Shown: positions 18,071 through 27,216 of the stretch, piece by piece
Layout of the letters: each line of letters opens with the position of its first letter
Numbering within the stretch: the first letter of the stretch is position 1
Origin: BM003 sp963699835
GTDB lineage: Bacteria; Pseudomonadota; Gammaproteobacteria; Steroidobacterales; BM003
Reading direction: 5' to 3'
DNA length: 64,000 nucleotides
Assembly (NCBI GenBank): GCA_963699835.1
Contig: CAVOVJ010000006.1
Span: forward strand, 186,001-250,000
The notes under the pieces: generated by a model
What the model saw: only the letters and a program-made list of their open reading frames with translations
Databases searched by the model: none
Told to the model about the DNA's origin: nothing
Position numbers and translations under genes: made by a program

Positions 18071-18844
18071 ATGCGCGATTTAGCATCGTTCGCGGTCGTG
18101 GTGTTGGGGTTTTTTTGCGTATCTCAATCGGCGTTCGCAGATTGCCGCCACAAACGGCAACTTGCCAATGAGATCGAGCTCGACGGCGCGGTTGCGATTG
18201 AAGTGCTTGCCACGTCGGGCTGGCTAAAAATCAAGGGTATCGACGGGGCCGACCGGATCGTCGGGCGCGGTGAGGCCTGCAGCGACGACAAGGATCGGGT
18301 CGGTGAGATCGAGCTCGTGATGCAGCGCGTTGGCGACCGGATCGAGGTGATTGCGGCCGTGCCATTCAAGGATGAGCGCGACGAGTGGCGCATCGGCGGC
18401 CTTAATCTCGAACTGACGGTGCCCGATTCGGTGCCGCTCGTCGTCAGTGACTCCAGCGGCGATCTGTCGATCCGCTCGGTCGCCAGCCTGGAACTGACCG
18501 ATAGCTCTGGCGATGTCGATTTGCGGGAGATTGCCGGTGACGTGGTGGTTGCGCGCGACAGCTCAGGGGATCTCGATATTCGCGATTCCGGAGACATTAC
18601 GATCCGCATAGACAGTTCCGGTGATATTTTCGTCGGGAATGCCGCGTCGTTGACGATCAATGAGGACACCTCGGGCAATATACGGATTCGCGATATTCGC
18701 GGTAACGTGGTGATTGGCAGCGACACCTCCGGATCGATTTCCGCCAGCGGTATCGGCGGCAATTTCACTGTTGAAAAAGACTCCAGCGGTGAAATCAAGA
18801 CCAGCAATGTTGCCGGCGAGGTGAATATTCCGGCGCAGCACTGA
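18071..18844 (+). CDS. DUF4097 family exported beta-repeat protein
   Basis: A 257-aa protein with a signal peptide (FAVVVLGFFCVSQSAFA) and a chain of short repeats built around D-S/T-S-G-D/N/S/E. At least seven are visible: SDSSGDLSI, TDSSGDVDL, RDSSGDLDI, IDSSGDIFV, EDTSGNIRI, SDTSGSISA and KDSSGEIKT, spaced about 19-23 residues apart. This is the DUF4097/adhesin-like beta-strand repeat and should fold into a right-handed beta-helix in the periplasm. The function is unknown. ATG 18071 is selected because it directly precedes the signal peptide. Confidence 0.83.
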   Translation: MRDLASFAVVVLGFFCVSQSAFADCRHKRQLANEIELDGAVAIEVLATSGWLKIKGIDGADRIVGRGEACSDDKDRVGEIELVMQRVGDRIEVIAAVPFKDERDEWRIGGLNLELTVPDSVPLVVSDSSGDLSIRSVASLELTDSSGDVDLREIAGDVVVARDSSGDLDIRDSGDITIRIDSSGDIFVGNAASLTINEDTSGNIRIRDIRGNVVIGSDTSGSISASGIGGNFTVEKDSSGEIKTSNVAGEVNIPAQH

Positions 18845-19034
18845 CCTTTCGCCGGCACCGTGCCGGTCCGCGTCCGGCGTGAATGCTTTCGTTACGCGCT
18901 ATTCCTTTGCGATTGCCGCGGTCGTGCGCCAGGTTCGCCATGGCACGGGTCATGTGCCGGCGGCTGTGGAATAATGGCAGCGCTAAGCGGCGGGTGGCCC
19001 GGTGGGACGCCCCGCGACCGCAAGGAGGAGTGAG

Positions 19035-19640
19035 ATGAAAACGAAAAACGAAATTTGCAGAAATCTGCAGCCGGTGATCTTGTCGTTTGCGCTGCTGCTG
19101 ACGGGCGCTGCGACGGCCAGCGCCGACGGTTTGGAAGCGGAGGCGGATATCCGCGGTTGCAATAATCCTGATGTGTCCGGCACGGCGACGCTTAAAGAGC
19201 AGGTCACGGCCGAGGGCATCAAGGAAGTCGTGGTCCATATGAAGGTGAAGGGGCTTTCCGATGGCAAGCATGCGGTTCATATTCATGAGGTCGGAGCCTG
19301 CGAACCTTGCGGCGCGGCCAAGGGTCACCATGATCCGGGTCCGTTCGGGGAGTCGCGACCGGACAGCGCCGGTGACGAGACGCCGGCCAAGGATATCAAT
19401 CACCCTTATCACATGGGCGACCTGATCAATCTCGAGGTGAAGAATGGTGTCGGTACGATGAAGCACACGACAAACCGGGTCACGTTGTCGCCGGGGCGCT
19501 TGTCGATCCTCGATGCCGACGGCAGCGCTTTCATCATCCACACTAATCCGGATACCTACTGCGACGAGGAAACCGATCTGAAGAAAGGCTGTGCCGGTGG
19601 GTCTCGCGATGCCTGCGGGATCATTCGTGCCGCGGAGTGA
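19035..19640 (+). CDS. sodC: Periplasmic Cu/Zn superoxide dismutase family protein
   Basis: A 201-aa protein; AAGGAGGAG lies just before ATG 19035. A signal peptide (about 1-30, ending TASA) directs it to the periplasm. The Cu ligand motif is H82-x-H84 (HAVHIHEVGAC), the bridging and Zn region is KGHHDPG plus HPYHMGDL (with Asp129), and the last Cu ligand is likely His169 (FIIHTNPD). Cys89 and Cys194 (RDACGII) should form the conserved disulfide. It converts superoxide to peroxide and oxygen. Additional cysteines (92, 176, 186) are more than usual. A strong terminator follows. Confidence 0.9.
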   Translation: MKTKNEICRNLQPVILSFALLLTGAATASADGLEAEADIRGCNNPDVSGTATLKEQVTAEGIKEVVVHMKVKGLSDGKHAVHIHEVGACEPCGAAKGHHDPGPFGESRPDSAGDETPAKDINHPYHMGDLINLEVKNGVGTMKHTTNRVTLSPGRLSILDADGSAFIIHTNPDTYCDEETDLKKGCAGGSRDACGIIRAAE

Positions 19641-19652
19641 TACCCGACCAGC

Positions 19653-19677
19653 GACGCCGAGTCGCCGTAACGGCGTC
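19653..19677 (+). terminator. First hairpin after sodC
   Basis: Arms GACGCCG (19653-19659) and CGGCGTC (19671-19677) are perfectly complementary; a run of five T residues begins about seven bases later (19684). This looks like a weak first terminator ahead of the stronger one at 19697. Confidence 0.45.
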
Positions 19678-19696
19678 ACCGACTTTTTGAACAGTG

Positions 19697-19723
19697 AGGC
19701 CCGCCGTTCGGCGGGCCTTTTTT
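19697..19723 (+). terminator. Rho-independent terminator after sodC
   Basis: AGGCCCGCC, a GTTC loop, then GGCGGGCCT followed by seven or eight T/A-rich bases. It is a classical intrinsic terminator and ends the sodC transcript. Confidence 0.9.
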
Positions 19724-19904
19724 ACAACGGTCCAGGCCAGTGTGCTGATTGGCTGAATACGATTAACGTCATCCGCGTGGCTTATCCGGAGAATCCCGGC
19801 CCCTGCGAAGCCGGCATCGCCCGGCTGCAACATCTGGCCGGCATCCTGTGCCAATATTTATCCCTGGTATTTGGCTGCTGGGGATCATTCCGGAGAGAGC
19901 TGTC

Positions 19905-20843
19905 ATGAGCGGGAAAAAGGAAAGATCGGCCTGGCCTGCGCTTGCATACTCGGACTGGGCGGACACCGCCGCCACACTGCACATGTGGACGCAGATCGTC
20001 GGCAAGATTCGCCTGCAACAGGCGCCGTGGGTGAACCACTCCTGGCATGTGCCGCTGTACCTGACGGCGCGTGGTCTGACTACCTCGCCGATCCCGCATG
20101 GCGATCGGACCTTGCAGATCGACTTTGACTTTATCGACCACCGGCTCGTGGTCGAGACCAGTGACGGTGGTTCGCGCGAGCTGCCGCTGGAGCCGCGGAC
20201 CACGGCCGATTTTTACGATTCGCTGATGTTGGTACTCGATGATCTCGATGTTCCTGTCTCGATTCACGGTAGTCCCAACGAGGTAGAGGATCCGATCCCG
20301 TTCGCCGAGGATACCGTGCACGCCGCTTACGACGGCGACGCCGCACAGCGTTTCTGGCAGGCGCTTTACCGGATCGACCGGGTGTTCCACCAGTTTCGCG
20401 CCGGGTTCATCGGCAAGTGCAGCCCGGTACATTTCTTCTGGGGCAGCTTCGACCTGGCCGTTACCCGTTTCTCCGGCCGGCCCGCGCCGGAGCATCCCGG
20501 CGGGATTCCGAACATGCCAGACTGGGTGGCGCGAGAGGCATACTCGCACGAGGTCAGCAGCGCGGGTTTCTGGCCCGGCGCCGCCGCCGCGCCGCAGGCG
20601 ATCTTCTACTCGTACGCGTACCCGGCACCTGACGGATTCAGCGAAGCGACGGTTGCGCCCGCCGCGGCCGAATGGAACAGCGATCTGGGTGAGTTCGTGT
20701 TGGCCTACGATGCGGTGCGCGAGTCAGCCGATCCGGACGCGACACTGCTGGCGTTTCTGCAGACCACCTATGCGGCCGCTGCGGATGCCGCCAACTGGGA
20801 TCGTAACGCACTGGAACGCAGCGGGTTTGGTCCCGCCGCCTGA
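19905..20843 (+). CDS. DUF5996 family protein
   Basis: A 312-aa soluble protein with no signal peptide. Family-like features are WPALAYSDWADTAATLHMWTQIVGKIRL near the N terminus, WVNHSWHVPLYLTARGL, and SPVHFFWGSFDLAVTRFSGRPAP in the centre. Conserved His and Trp residues suggest an enzyme, but no activity is known for DUF5996. ATG 19905 is preceded by GGAGAGAG. The gene stands alone between the sodC terminator and the convergent pirin gene. Confidence 0.85.
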   Translation: MSGKKERSAWPALAYSDWADTAATLHMWTQIVGKIRLQQAPWVNHSWHVPLYLTARGLTTSPIPHGDRTLQIDFDFIDHRLVVETSDGGSRELPLEPRTTADFYDSLMLVLDDLDVPVSIHGSPNEVEDPIPFAEDTVHAAYDGDAAQRFWQALYRIDRVFHQFRAGFIGKCSPVHFFWGSFDLAVTRFSGRPAPEHPGGIPNMPDWVAREAYSHEVSSAGFWPGAAAAPQAIFYSYAYPAPDGFSEATVAPAAAEWNSDLGEFVLAYDAVRESADPDATLLAFLQTTYAAAADAANWDRNALERSGFGPAA

Positions 20844-20893
20844 TAGCCGGGAATCTGCAGGCTGATTCAGCTTGTCAGCCGCCGGCGCGGAAC

Positions 20894-21796
20894 CTATTCG
20901 GGAAGGGGAATAAACTCGTCATCGCCCGGCATCGGGTCGAAACGGCCGGCTTTCCAGTCCGCGCTCGCGGTCTCGATGCGTTCACGCGTGGCAGCGACGA
21001 AATTCCACCAGATAAATCGCTCGCCGACCGGTTCGCCACCGATCACCATTACCCGGCTGTCGCGGACGGCGCGTATTTCGATGGCTTCGTCTGGCGCGGC
21101 AACAGCCATCGAGTGCCCGGCAAATTCTCGCTCGCCGACCGCAACGGCGCCCTCGACGACATAAAACGCCAGCTCCGCATACTCGCGCGGCAGCATCAGC
21201 GTGGCGGCGGCGGGGAGACGCAGTTCGAGATACAGGGTCGGGGAGCAGACCGGGACCGGCGAGCGCTGACCGAAAGCCGCGCCGAGAATCATTCTGACGG
21301 TCACACCGTCGACTTCGAGTTGCGGTATCGACGCCGCCGGATGATGGCTAAAGGCCGGCGCCATCTCGGACGTCTCGTTCGGCAGTGCGATCCAGGATTG
21401 GATGCCGTGCAGGCGGGACTCGCGGTCGAGATCGTCGCCGGCGCGTTCCGAATGGACGATGCCGCGGCCGGCCGTCATTAAGTTGACCGCGCCGGCTTCG
21501 ATCGGCTGGGTAATCCCGAGACTGTCGCGATGCATGATCTGGCCGTCAAACAGGTACGTGACGGTGGCGATACCGATATGCGGGTGCGGGCGCACGTTGA
21601 TGCCCTTGCCGGCCGGGAACCGGGCCGGGCCCATGTGATCGAAGAATATGAACGGGCCGACCATCTTTCGCGACGACGCAGGCAGAACCCGACGCACGCT
21701 GAAATCTCCAAGGTCTTTCTCCCTCGGCTCGATCGTCAGTGCGATGCTGCCGTCGCAGGCGATGCATCTCGCATCTTCAGCGGCAAAAACGCTCAT
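20894..21796 (-). CDS. Pirin family protein (bicupin)
   Basis: A 300-aa protein with the two cupin halves of pirins. The N-terminal metal site is formed by RPHPHIGIATVTYLFDG and the later HSERAG histidine and glutamate. GPFIFFDHMGPARF and the C-terminal GEPVGERFIWWNFVA are also characteristic. Bacterial pirins bind Fe2+ and some have quercetin 2,3-dioxygenase activity or act as redox-dependent regulators. The start is 63 bases from the 3' end of the Crp/Fnr-type gene on the same strand, so the two may form one transcript. Confidence 0.92.
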   Translation of the reverse strand: MSVFAAEDARCIACDGSIALTIEPREKDLGDFSVRRVLPASSRKMVGPFIFFDHMGPARFPAGKGINVRPHPHIGIATVTYLFDGQIMHRDSLGITQPIEAGAVNLMTAGRGIVHSERAGDDLDRESRLHGIQSWIALPNETSEMAPAFSHHPAASIPQLEVDGVTVRMILGAAFGQRSPVPVCSPTLYLELRLPAAATLMLPREYAELAFYVVEGAVAVGEREFAGHSMAVAAPDEAIEIRAVRDSRVMVIGGEPVGERFIWWNFVAATRERIETASADWKAGRFDPMPGDDEFIPLPE

Positions 21797-21859
21797 ATGT
21801 ATTCCGTAGTCGCGGTCGTGTCCGGGCGCCTGTCAGCCAAACAATGGACATGCGTCGCT

Positions 21860-22576
21860 TCAAAGCCCGGTACGGCGGCGATCGCCGCGCAATCCGGCAA
21901 TGTCGGTAACAATTATCCCCTTGAACTTCGTCCGGATCAGGCCGCTGGTTTCGAGTTTACGCAACAGCCCATTGACGGTCTGGCGCGATGCGCCAATCAT
22001 TTGCGCGAGTTGGGTCTGGCTGAGATTCAGTTCGACTGCGTTGTCGGGATTACCGTCGCTCATCCGCATTTCGGCAAGATCCGCCAGCCGCACACGAAAG
22101 TACTCCTCCGGTGACAGGCTTAATGATATCGCGATCATTCGCATCATGATCTGGCTGCGCTGCAGTGCCGGCATTGCGAACAGGCGGTAGTAGCGCGGTT
22201 CCTGTTCGACGATGCGTTCGAACTCGGCGGGCGGTAGTACCAGAATCTCGGCATCTGTCAGGGCGCGGGCGGTGACCGCGGTATCGCGGCCGCTCAGCAC
22301 GGCAACCTCGCCAAACCACATGCCCGGACCACCGACATGCAGCAGACACTCGTTTTCGGCGCCGGCCAGCCGTGAAATGGCGACATCCCCGGCGATGACG
22401 GCGCAAATACCGATGGGCGGCTGGTCTTCGCGAAATATGATCTCTTCCTTGCTGTATTGACGCTGCGCGGAACTTGTCAGTATCTCATCCTGCAGTTCCG
22501 TTGGCAGCGTTTTGAACCATGCACTTTGCCGCAACACAGCGCGGCTGAGTTCCGTGTTGGTTTTGGTTTTTTTCAT
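21860..22576 (-). CDS. Crp/Fnr family transcriptional regulator
   Basis: A protein of about 239 aa. ATG 22576 opens with MKKTKTN. The cyclic nucleotide-binding fold spans about 30-140 (KEEIIFREDQPPIGICAVIAGDVAIS; FGEVAVLSGRDTAVTARAL, which keeps the Gly-Glu and Arg of the phosphate cassette). The C-terminal winged helix has the recognition segment LSQTQLAQMIGASRQTVNGLLRKLE. No N-terminal cysteine cluster is present, so it is not an FNR oxygen sensor. It may bind cAMP, since the Glu/Arg pair is kept, and could act at the CRP-type site at 7318 (inference). Confidence 0.9.
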   Translation of the reverse strand: MKKTKTNTELSRAVLRQSAWFKTLPTELQDEILTSSAQRQYSKEEIIFREDQPPIGICAVIAGDVAISRLAGAENECLLHVGGPGMWFGEVAVLSGRDTAVTARALTDAEILVLPPAEFERIVEQEPRYYRLFAMPALQRSQIMMRMIAISLSLSPEEYFRVRLADLAEMRMSDGNPDNAVELNLSQTQLAQMIGASRQTVNGLLRKLETSGLIRTKFKGIIVTDIAGLRGDRRRTGL

Positions 22577-22977
22577 GTTTTCGCCACGCCACGACAACGG
22601 CATTGCCTTATGCCGTATGTGACGAGTGTTGACCACAACCCACGGTCCTGGTGGGTGGATTGCTCAATGTGTAAGCCTGCCGACACTTGCTTGTCAAATT
22701 TTTGGCTACACTCGAAAAAGTTTTGCGTGCGACATTCCGCGCGGCCATGCCATGCTTTTTTCGGATGTGCGACTGCGGGCCGGATGTCGCGGATGTCCAT
22801 TCAGCGCGACAATAAAACCGTCGTGGTTGTGAGCGGTCGTTGCCTTAACCGGGCACCTTGATAAAAAAAATTGCGACGCACTAAATCGGATGCCCGAACT
22901 CTGCGGTTTCCGTTGCATGGAATGGCGAACTGCCGAGATGGGATCGGGGCCGAGCAACTTCAATGGAAAGGAAGTGT
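22577..22977. other. Divergent intergenic region, no gene seen
   Basis: About 400 bases between the Crp/Fnr gene (leftward) and the first DUF3604 gene (rightward). It contains a sigma70-like promoter reading leftward. TGTGAGCGGTC at 22826 is only a half match to a CRP site. GGAAAGGAAG lies directly before ATG 22978. Confidence 0.5.
22668..22697 (-). promoter_or_regulatory. Candidate sigma70 promoter for the Crp/Fnr gene
   Basis: On the minus strand, TTGACA (22697-22692) is followed by an 18-base spacer and TACACA (22673-22668). The -35 is perfect and the -10 is weak. The Crp/Fnr start is about 90 bases downstream. Confidence 0.35.
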
Positions 22978-24951
22978 ATGCGCAGTAGAGAAGTATTGCT
23001 GAACGTTTTGCTCTTTACCGCAGTTTGCGCTCTCGTATCGGGGCGGGCTGTTGCGGGTGAGGTCAAAGTTGTCGACGATCATTATGATCACCGCCCGCTC
23101 GAGGAGATCACGCCTGCGCAACGGGCGAGGGCGCGTGGCTACAGTCCTTACGCCGGCCGCAATTTCCCTGCTCGCGCCTTGTTCGGCGACACCCACCATC
23201 ACACTGCTAACTCCGGCGATGCTTTTATGGGCGGAAACCGCCTGACCCCTGACGAGGCCTACCGATTTGCTCGCGGCGAGGAGGTCGTGTCCTCTACCGG
23301 GGTGCCGGCGAAGCTGTCGCGGCCGCTGGATTTTCTCGTGATCTCCGATCACGCCGAAGGTCTCGGTGTGATTACCGAGGTTTACAACGGCAACCCGGAC
23401 TTCACCTCCGATCCGACGCTGGCTCGCTGGAACAGGATGATGCAGGCCGGGGGTAAAGAGGCGGCCGAAGCCCAGAGCGAACTGGTGTCGGCACAGGCCC
23501 AGGGCACCCTGCCGGCACCGATCCAGGATCCGAAGATCGTAGGTCCGGTGATGACTTCCGTATGGGAGCGCTACACCGCAACCGCGGAGAAGTACAACGA
23601 ACCCGGCCGTTTCACGGCGATGATCGGTTACGAATGGACGTCTGTGCCAGGGGGCAACAACTTGCATCGCAATGTGTTGTACCGCGATGGCAAGGACAAG
23701 GCAGACCAGGCGTTCCCGTTCACGGCCTGGCAAAGTGAAGACCCGGAGAAGCTCTGGGAGTGGATGGCGGCGTACGAGGCGAAGACCGGCGGGCAGTTGC
23801 TCGCCATACCCCACAATGGCAACCTGTCCAACGGCCGCATGTTCGAACTCGTCGATTTCGCCGGCAATCCCATCGACGCCGACTACGCGCAGCGGCGTGC
23901 GCGCTTCGAAGTGCTTCAGGAAATTATCCAGACCAAGGGCAACAGCGAGACCCACCCGACGCTCTCGCCCAACGACGAGTTTGCCGGCGATCTCGGCGTC
24001 GCCGGTTGGGAGTACGGCAACCTGACTCTCGAGGACGCGCCCGAGTCGCCGGAAATGCGCCCGACGATGTATTTACGCGGGGGACTGATGCGGGGCCTGG
24101 AGCAACAACAGAAACTCGGCGTCAATCCGTTCAAGTTCGGTGTCATCGGCAGCACAGACGTCCATAATTCGCTGACGGCGATCGAAGAGGACAATTTCTT
24201 CGGCAAGCTTCCGATTCAGGAGCCGAGCCCGGCTCGTTGGGACCACGTGTCGAAAGAGGGCTTCGGCAAGACCCGATACACCTACCACTACCTGTCCGCG
24301 GGGTACGCCGCGGTCTGGGCAACGGATAACACGCGAGAGGCGATCTGGGATGCGATGAAACGGCGCGAGGTCTATGGCACCTCGGGCTCACGTATCACGT
24401 TGCGATTCTTCGGCGGCTGGGGCTATACCGCCGCCGACGCCGGCACCCGTTATATCGCCGACATCGGTTACACCAAGGGGGTGCCAATGGGCGCCGACCT
24501 GCCAAAGCCGCCGTCTCCAGGCACGGCACCGTCCTTCCTGGTCGCAGCGCTCAAGGATCCGATGTCCGGCAACCTCGACCGGATCCAGATCGTCAAGGGC
24601 TGGCTCGGCGCCGACGGCAAGGCGCGGGAGAAGATCTACGAGGTCGCGTGGGGCGATGCCGAGCGCCGCCCGCGCGGTGCCGATGGCAGAATTCCACCAG
24701 TGGGTGACACGGTGGATGTGGCCAATGCCACCTGGACCGATACGATTGGCGATGCATCGCTGACCGCGGTCTGGTCCGACCCGGAGTTCGATCCGTCACA
24801 GCGGGCGTTCTATTACGCGCGGGCGATCGAGATACCGACACCAAGATGGACCGCCTACGATGCACTGCGATTTGGTATCGAGATGTCGCCCGACGTGCCC
24901 ATGAAGCAACAGGAACGGGCGTGGTCCTCACCGATCTGGTACGCGCCATAG
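22978..24951 (+). CDS. DUF3604 protein, copy 1 (PHP-like, exported)
   Basis: A 657-aa protein with a signal peptide (VLLNVLLFTAVCALVSGRAVAG). Motifs of the DUF3604/PHP-like metal hydrolase fold are GDTHHHTANSGDAF, DFLVISDHAEGLG, YEWTSVPGGNNLHRN, AIPHNGNLSNG and GVIGSTDVHNS. These contain the expected metal-binding His and Asp residues, so a periplasmic metal-dependent hydrolase is likely, but no substrate is known for the family. A close paralogue follows 35 bases downstream, indicating tandem duplication and a shared transcript. Confidence 0.88.
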   Translation: MRSREVLLNVLLFTAVCALVSGRAVAGEVKVVDDHYDHRPLEEITPAQRARARGYSPYAGRNFPARALFGDTHHHTANSGDAFMGGNRLTPDEAYRFARGEEVVSSTGVPAKLSRPLDFLVISDHAEGLGVITEVYNGNPDFTSDPTLARWNRMMQAGGKEAAEAQSELVSAQAQGTLPAPIQDPKIVGPVMTSVWERYTATAEKYNEPGRFTAMIGYEWTSVPGGNNLHRNVLYRDGKDKADQAFPFTAWQSEDPEKLWEWMAAYEAKTGGQLLAIPHNGNLSNGRMFELVDFAGNPIDADYAQRRARFEVLQEIIQTKGNSETHPTLSPNDEFAGDLGVAGWEYGNLTLEDAPESPEMRPTMYLRGGLMRGLEQQQKLGVNPFKFGVIGSTDVHNSLTAIEEDNFFGKLPIQEPSPARWDHVSKEGFGKTRYTYHYLSAGYAAVWATDNTREAIWDAMKRREVYGTSGSRITLRFFGGWGYTAADAGTRYIADIGYTKGVPMGADLPKPPSPGTAPSFLVAALKDPMSGNLDRIQIVKGWLGADGKAREKIYEVAWGDAERRPRGADGRIPPVGDTVDVANATWTDTIGDASLTAVWSDPEFDPSQRAFYYARAIEIPTPRWTAYDALRFGIEMSPDVPMKQQERAWSSPIWYAP

Positions 24952-24986
24952 GCCGCGCAAGTCATAACAGGGGTCGCACAGACGTG

Positions 24987-26910
24987 ATGAACAATAACTT
25001 CCGGGTTGGCCCTCGGGTCAACGCGCCGGTCAGCATGCTGATCGCACTGACGATGACCGTGGCGGCGGGGCCGTTGCAGGCCGAAAAATCCGCCGACCGC
25101 GAGTATTCCCCTTATCTCGACGATTTCCCGAATCGGGTGTTCTTCGGCGATACCCATTTGCATACCAGCTTCTCGGCGGACGCGGGATTCGCCGGTACGA
25201 CCCTCGGGCCCGAGGAGGCGTATCGCTTCGCTCTCGGCGAGGAAGTGACCTCCAGTACCGGGGTGCGCGCGAAGTTGCAGGTCCCCCTCGATTTTCTCGT
25301 CGTCGCTGATCATGCCGAGAATCTCGGTCTTGCGCCGCTGGCGGCCGCCGCCGATCCAACCGTGCTGAACACCGAGTACGGCCGCAGGATCCACGACATG
25401 CTGAAGGCGGGCCAGGGGGTCGAGGCGTTCGACCAGTGGCGTGCTTCCAAGGCCAGCGGTGTCGACCCCATGGGCGGCGATGAGGGACTGCCGGCGGCAA
25501 AGACCGCCTGGGGCCTGATCACCAGTGCCGCGGAGAAGTACAACACGCCGGGTCGTTTTACCGCGTTCATCGGGTACGAATGGACGTCGGTCCCCGGGGG
25601 CAACAACCTGCACCGCAATGTCATCTTTCGCGGCGGCAAGGACCGCGCCGACCAGATCCTCCCTTTCAGCTCCTATGAATCCGAGGATGTGGAAGACCTG
25701 TGGCAGTGGATGGACGCTTACGAGGCGAAGACCGGTGGCCGTCTGCTCGCGATTCCCCACAACGGCAATTTGTCCAACGGGCTGATGTTCGACGACGTGA
25801 CTTTCACGGCAAAAACGCCAATCGATCGTGACTATGCCGAGCGCCGCCGGCGCTGGGAGCCGCTCTACGAAGTAACCCAGATGAAGGGCGATGGCGAGAC
25901 CCATCCGCTGTTGTCGCGCAACGACGAATTCGCCGATTTCGAAACCTGGGACAAGGGCGGGATCAACTCGCCGAAACCGAAGACGCCGGACATGTTGCCG
26001 CGCGAGTATGCCCGGGCCGTATACAAGCGCGGTCTGGCCTACGAGGCCGAACTGGGTATCAATCCGTTCAAGTTCGGTATGGTGGGATCGACCGATTCGC
26101 ATACGGCACTGGCAACCACCGATGAATCACAGTACTTCGGCAAGATCACGGTGCTGGAGCCGGCCGCCAGCGAACAGCGATTTTTCGAAATCGTGGCCGG
26201 GCGTACCAATCCCGACAAGCTCGACATCGAGATCGAGGCGTGGCAGGTGGCGAGCGCCGGTCTGGCTGCCGTGTGGGCTCGTGATAACACCCGGGAGGCG
26301 CTCTGGGATGCGATGGCGCGACGCGAAGTCTACGGGACCACTGGAACCCGGCCGGTGGTCCGGGTTTTCGGCGGTTGGGATTTCGCCAGCGGTGATCAAC
26401 TGCGCCCGGACGCGGCCAGGCTCGGGTATGCGCAAGGCGTGCCGATGGGCGGCGACCTGCCAGCAGCACCGGCGGATACAGCGCCGACCTTTATCATCCA
26501 GGCGCTTAAAGACCCCAACAACGCCAATCTCGATCGCGTGCAGATCATCAAGGGTTGGCTTGGCGCCGACGGAGAGGTCAGTGAGCGGATCTGGGATGTG
26601 GCCGTCTCGGACGGGCGTAAGATCGGCGCCGACGGACGTTGCCGTACTGCGGTCGGCAGCACCGTAAACGTGAAACGAAGCCACCTATACGAATTCGATC
26701 GGCGCCACCGCGCTGAGCGCTTTCTGGCAGGATCCCGATTTCGATCCGCAACAGCGCGCGTTTTACTACGTGCGTGTGCTGGAGATTCCGACACCGCGCT
26801 GGACGACATTTGACGCGAAGGTCTTCGATCGGAAAATCCCGGAGGGTGCGCCCACCGAGATTCAGGAACGTGCCTATACTTCGCCGATCTGGTATTCGCC
26901 GGGGCGGTGA
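24987..26910 (+). CDS. DUF3604 protein, copy 2 (PHP-like, exported), one frameshift near the 3' end
   Basis: This gene is a paralogue of its upstream neighbour and keeps the same motifs: GDTHLHTSFSADAGF, DFLVVADHAENLG, YEWTSVPGGNNLHRN, AIPHNGNLSNG and GSTDSHTA. The signal peptide is VSMLIALTMTVAAGPLQA. The frame shifts by one base at GTGAAACGAAG near 26673-26675. Reading GTG AAC GAA GCC ACC TAT restores VNEATYTNS and then AFWQDPDFDPQQRAFYYVRV, which aligns with AVWSDPEFDPSQRAFYYARA in copy 1. The restored frame ends at TGA 26908-26910. As written the product would end at 26813 with an unrelated tail. Extra A in an A run: sequencing error or true mutation. Confidence 0.85.
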
Positions 26911-26962
26911 TCGGGTGCGAAGTAGCAACTGAGATTGTCGATGTGCATTGAGGAGCAGCGAT

Positions 26963-27136
26963 ATGGGACTTGGGACCAAGAGTGCAAAACGGATGGTCAA
27001 GAAGGAAATCAAGCAGGAAACCGGGCAGGTGCTCGATAAGGCGATAGACAAGGGCCCTGTCGACAAGCTCGAGGACAAGGTGCAGGACAAGACCGAGAAT
27101 CTCGGGCGCAAGGCGGTCAGGAAGACAATATTCTGA
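26963..27136 (+). CDS. Small lysine-rich charged protein (57 aa)
   Basis: AGGAG at 26951-26955 is seven bases before ATG 26963. The product is 57 aa, highly charged and probably all helical (KSAKRMVKKEIKQETGQ, DKLEDKVQDKTENLGRK). I do not recognise a family. The pattern of K/E/D with few hydrophobic residues resembles small nucleoid-associated or stress-related proteins, but that is only a composition argument. It lies between the second DUF3604 gene and the BASS transporter. Confidence 0.6.
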   Translation: MGLGTKSAKRMVKKEIKQETGQVLDKAIDKGPVDKLEDKVQDKTENLGRKAVRKTIF

Positions 27137-27216
27137 GGTGGATGGCGCGGTTTCACCGCCTACCTGGAACATCACCGATGCAGGACATATCGTGATTTTT
27201 TCCAAGGCGGCTGTTC

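Noticed and set aside
22826..22836. Second CRP site before the DUF3604 genes
   Set aside because: Only the TGTGA half is present; the other half-site is missing.
22960..23955. Long open frame on the minus strand opposite the first DUF3604 gene
   Set aside because: Antisense to a gene with clear family motifs; the open frame is explained by high GC and codon bias.
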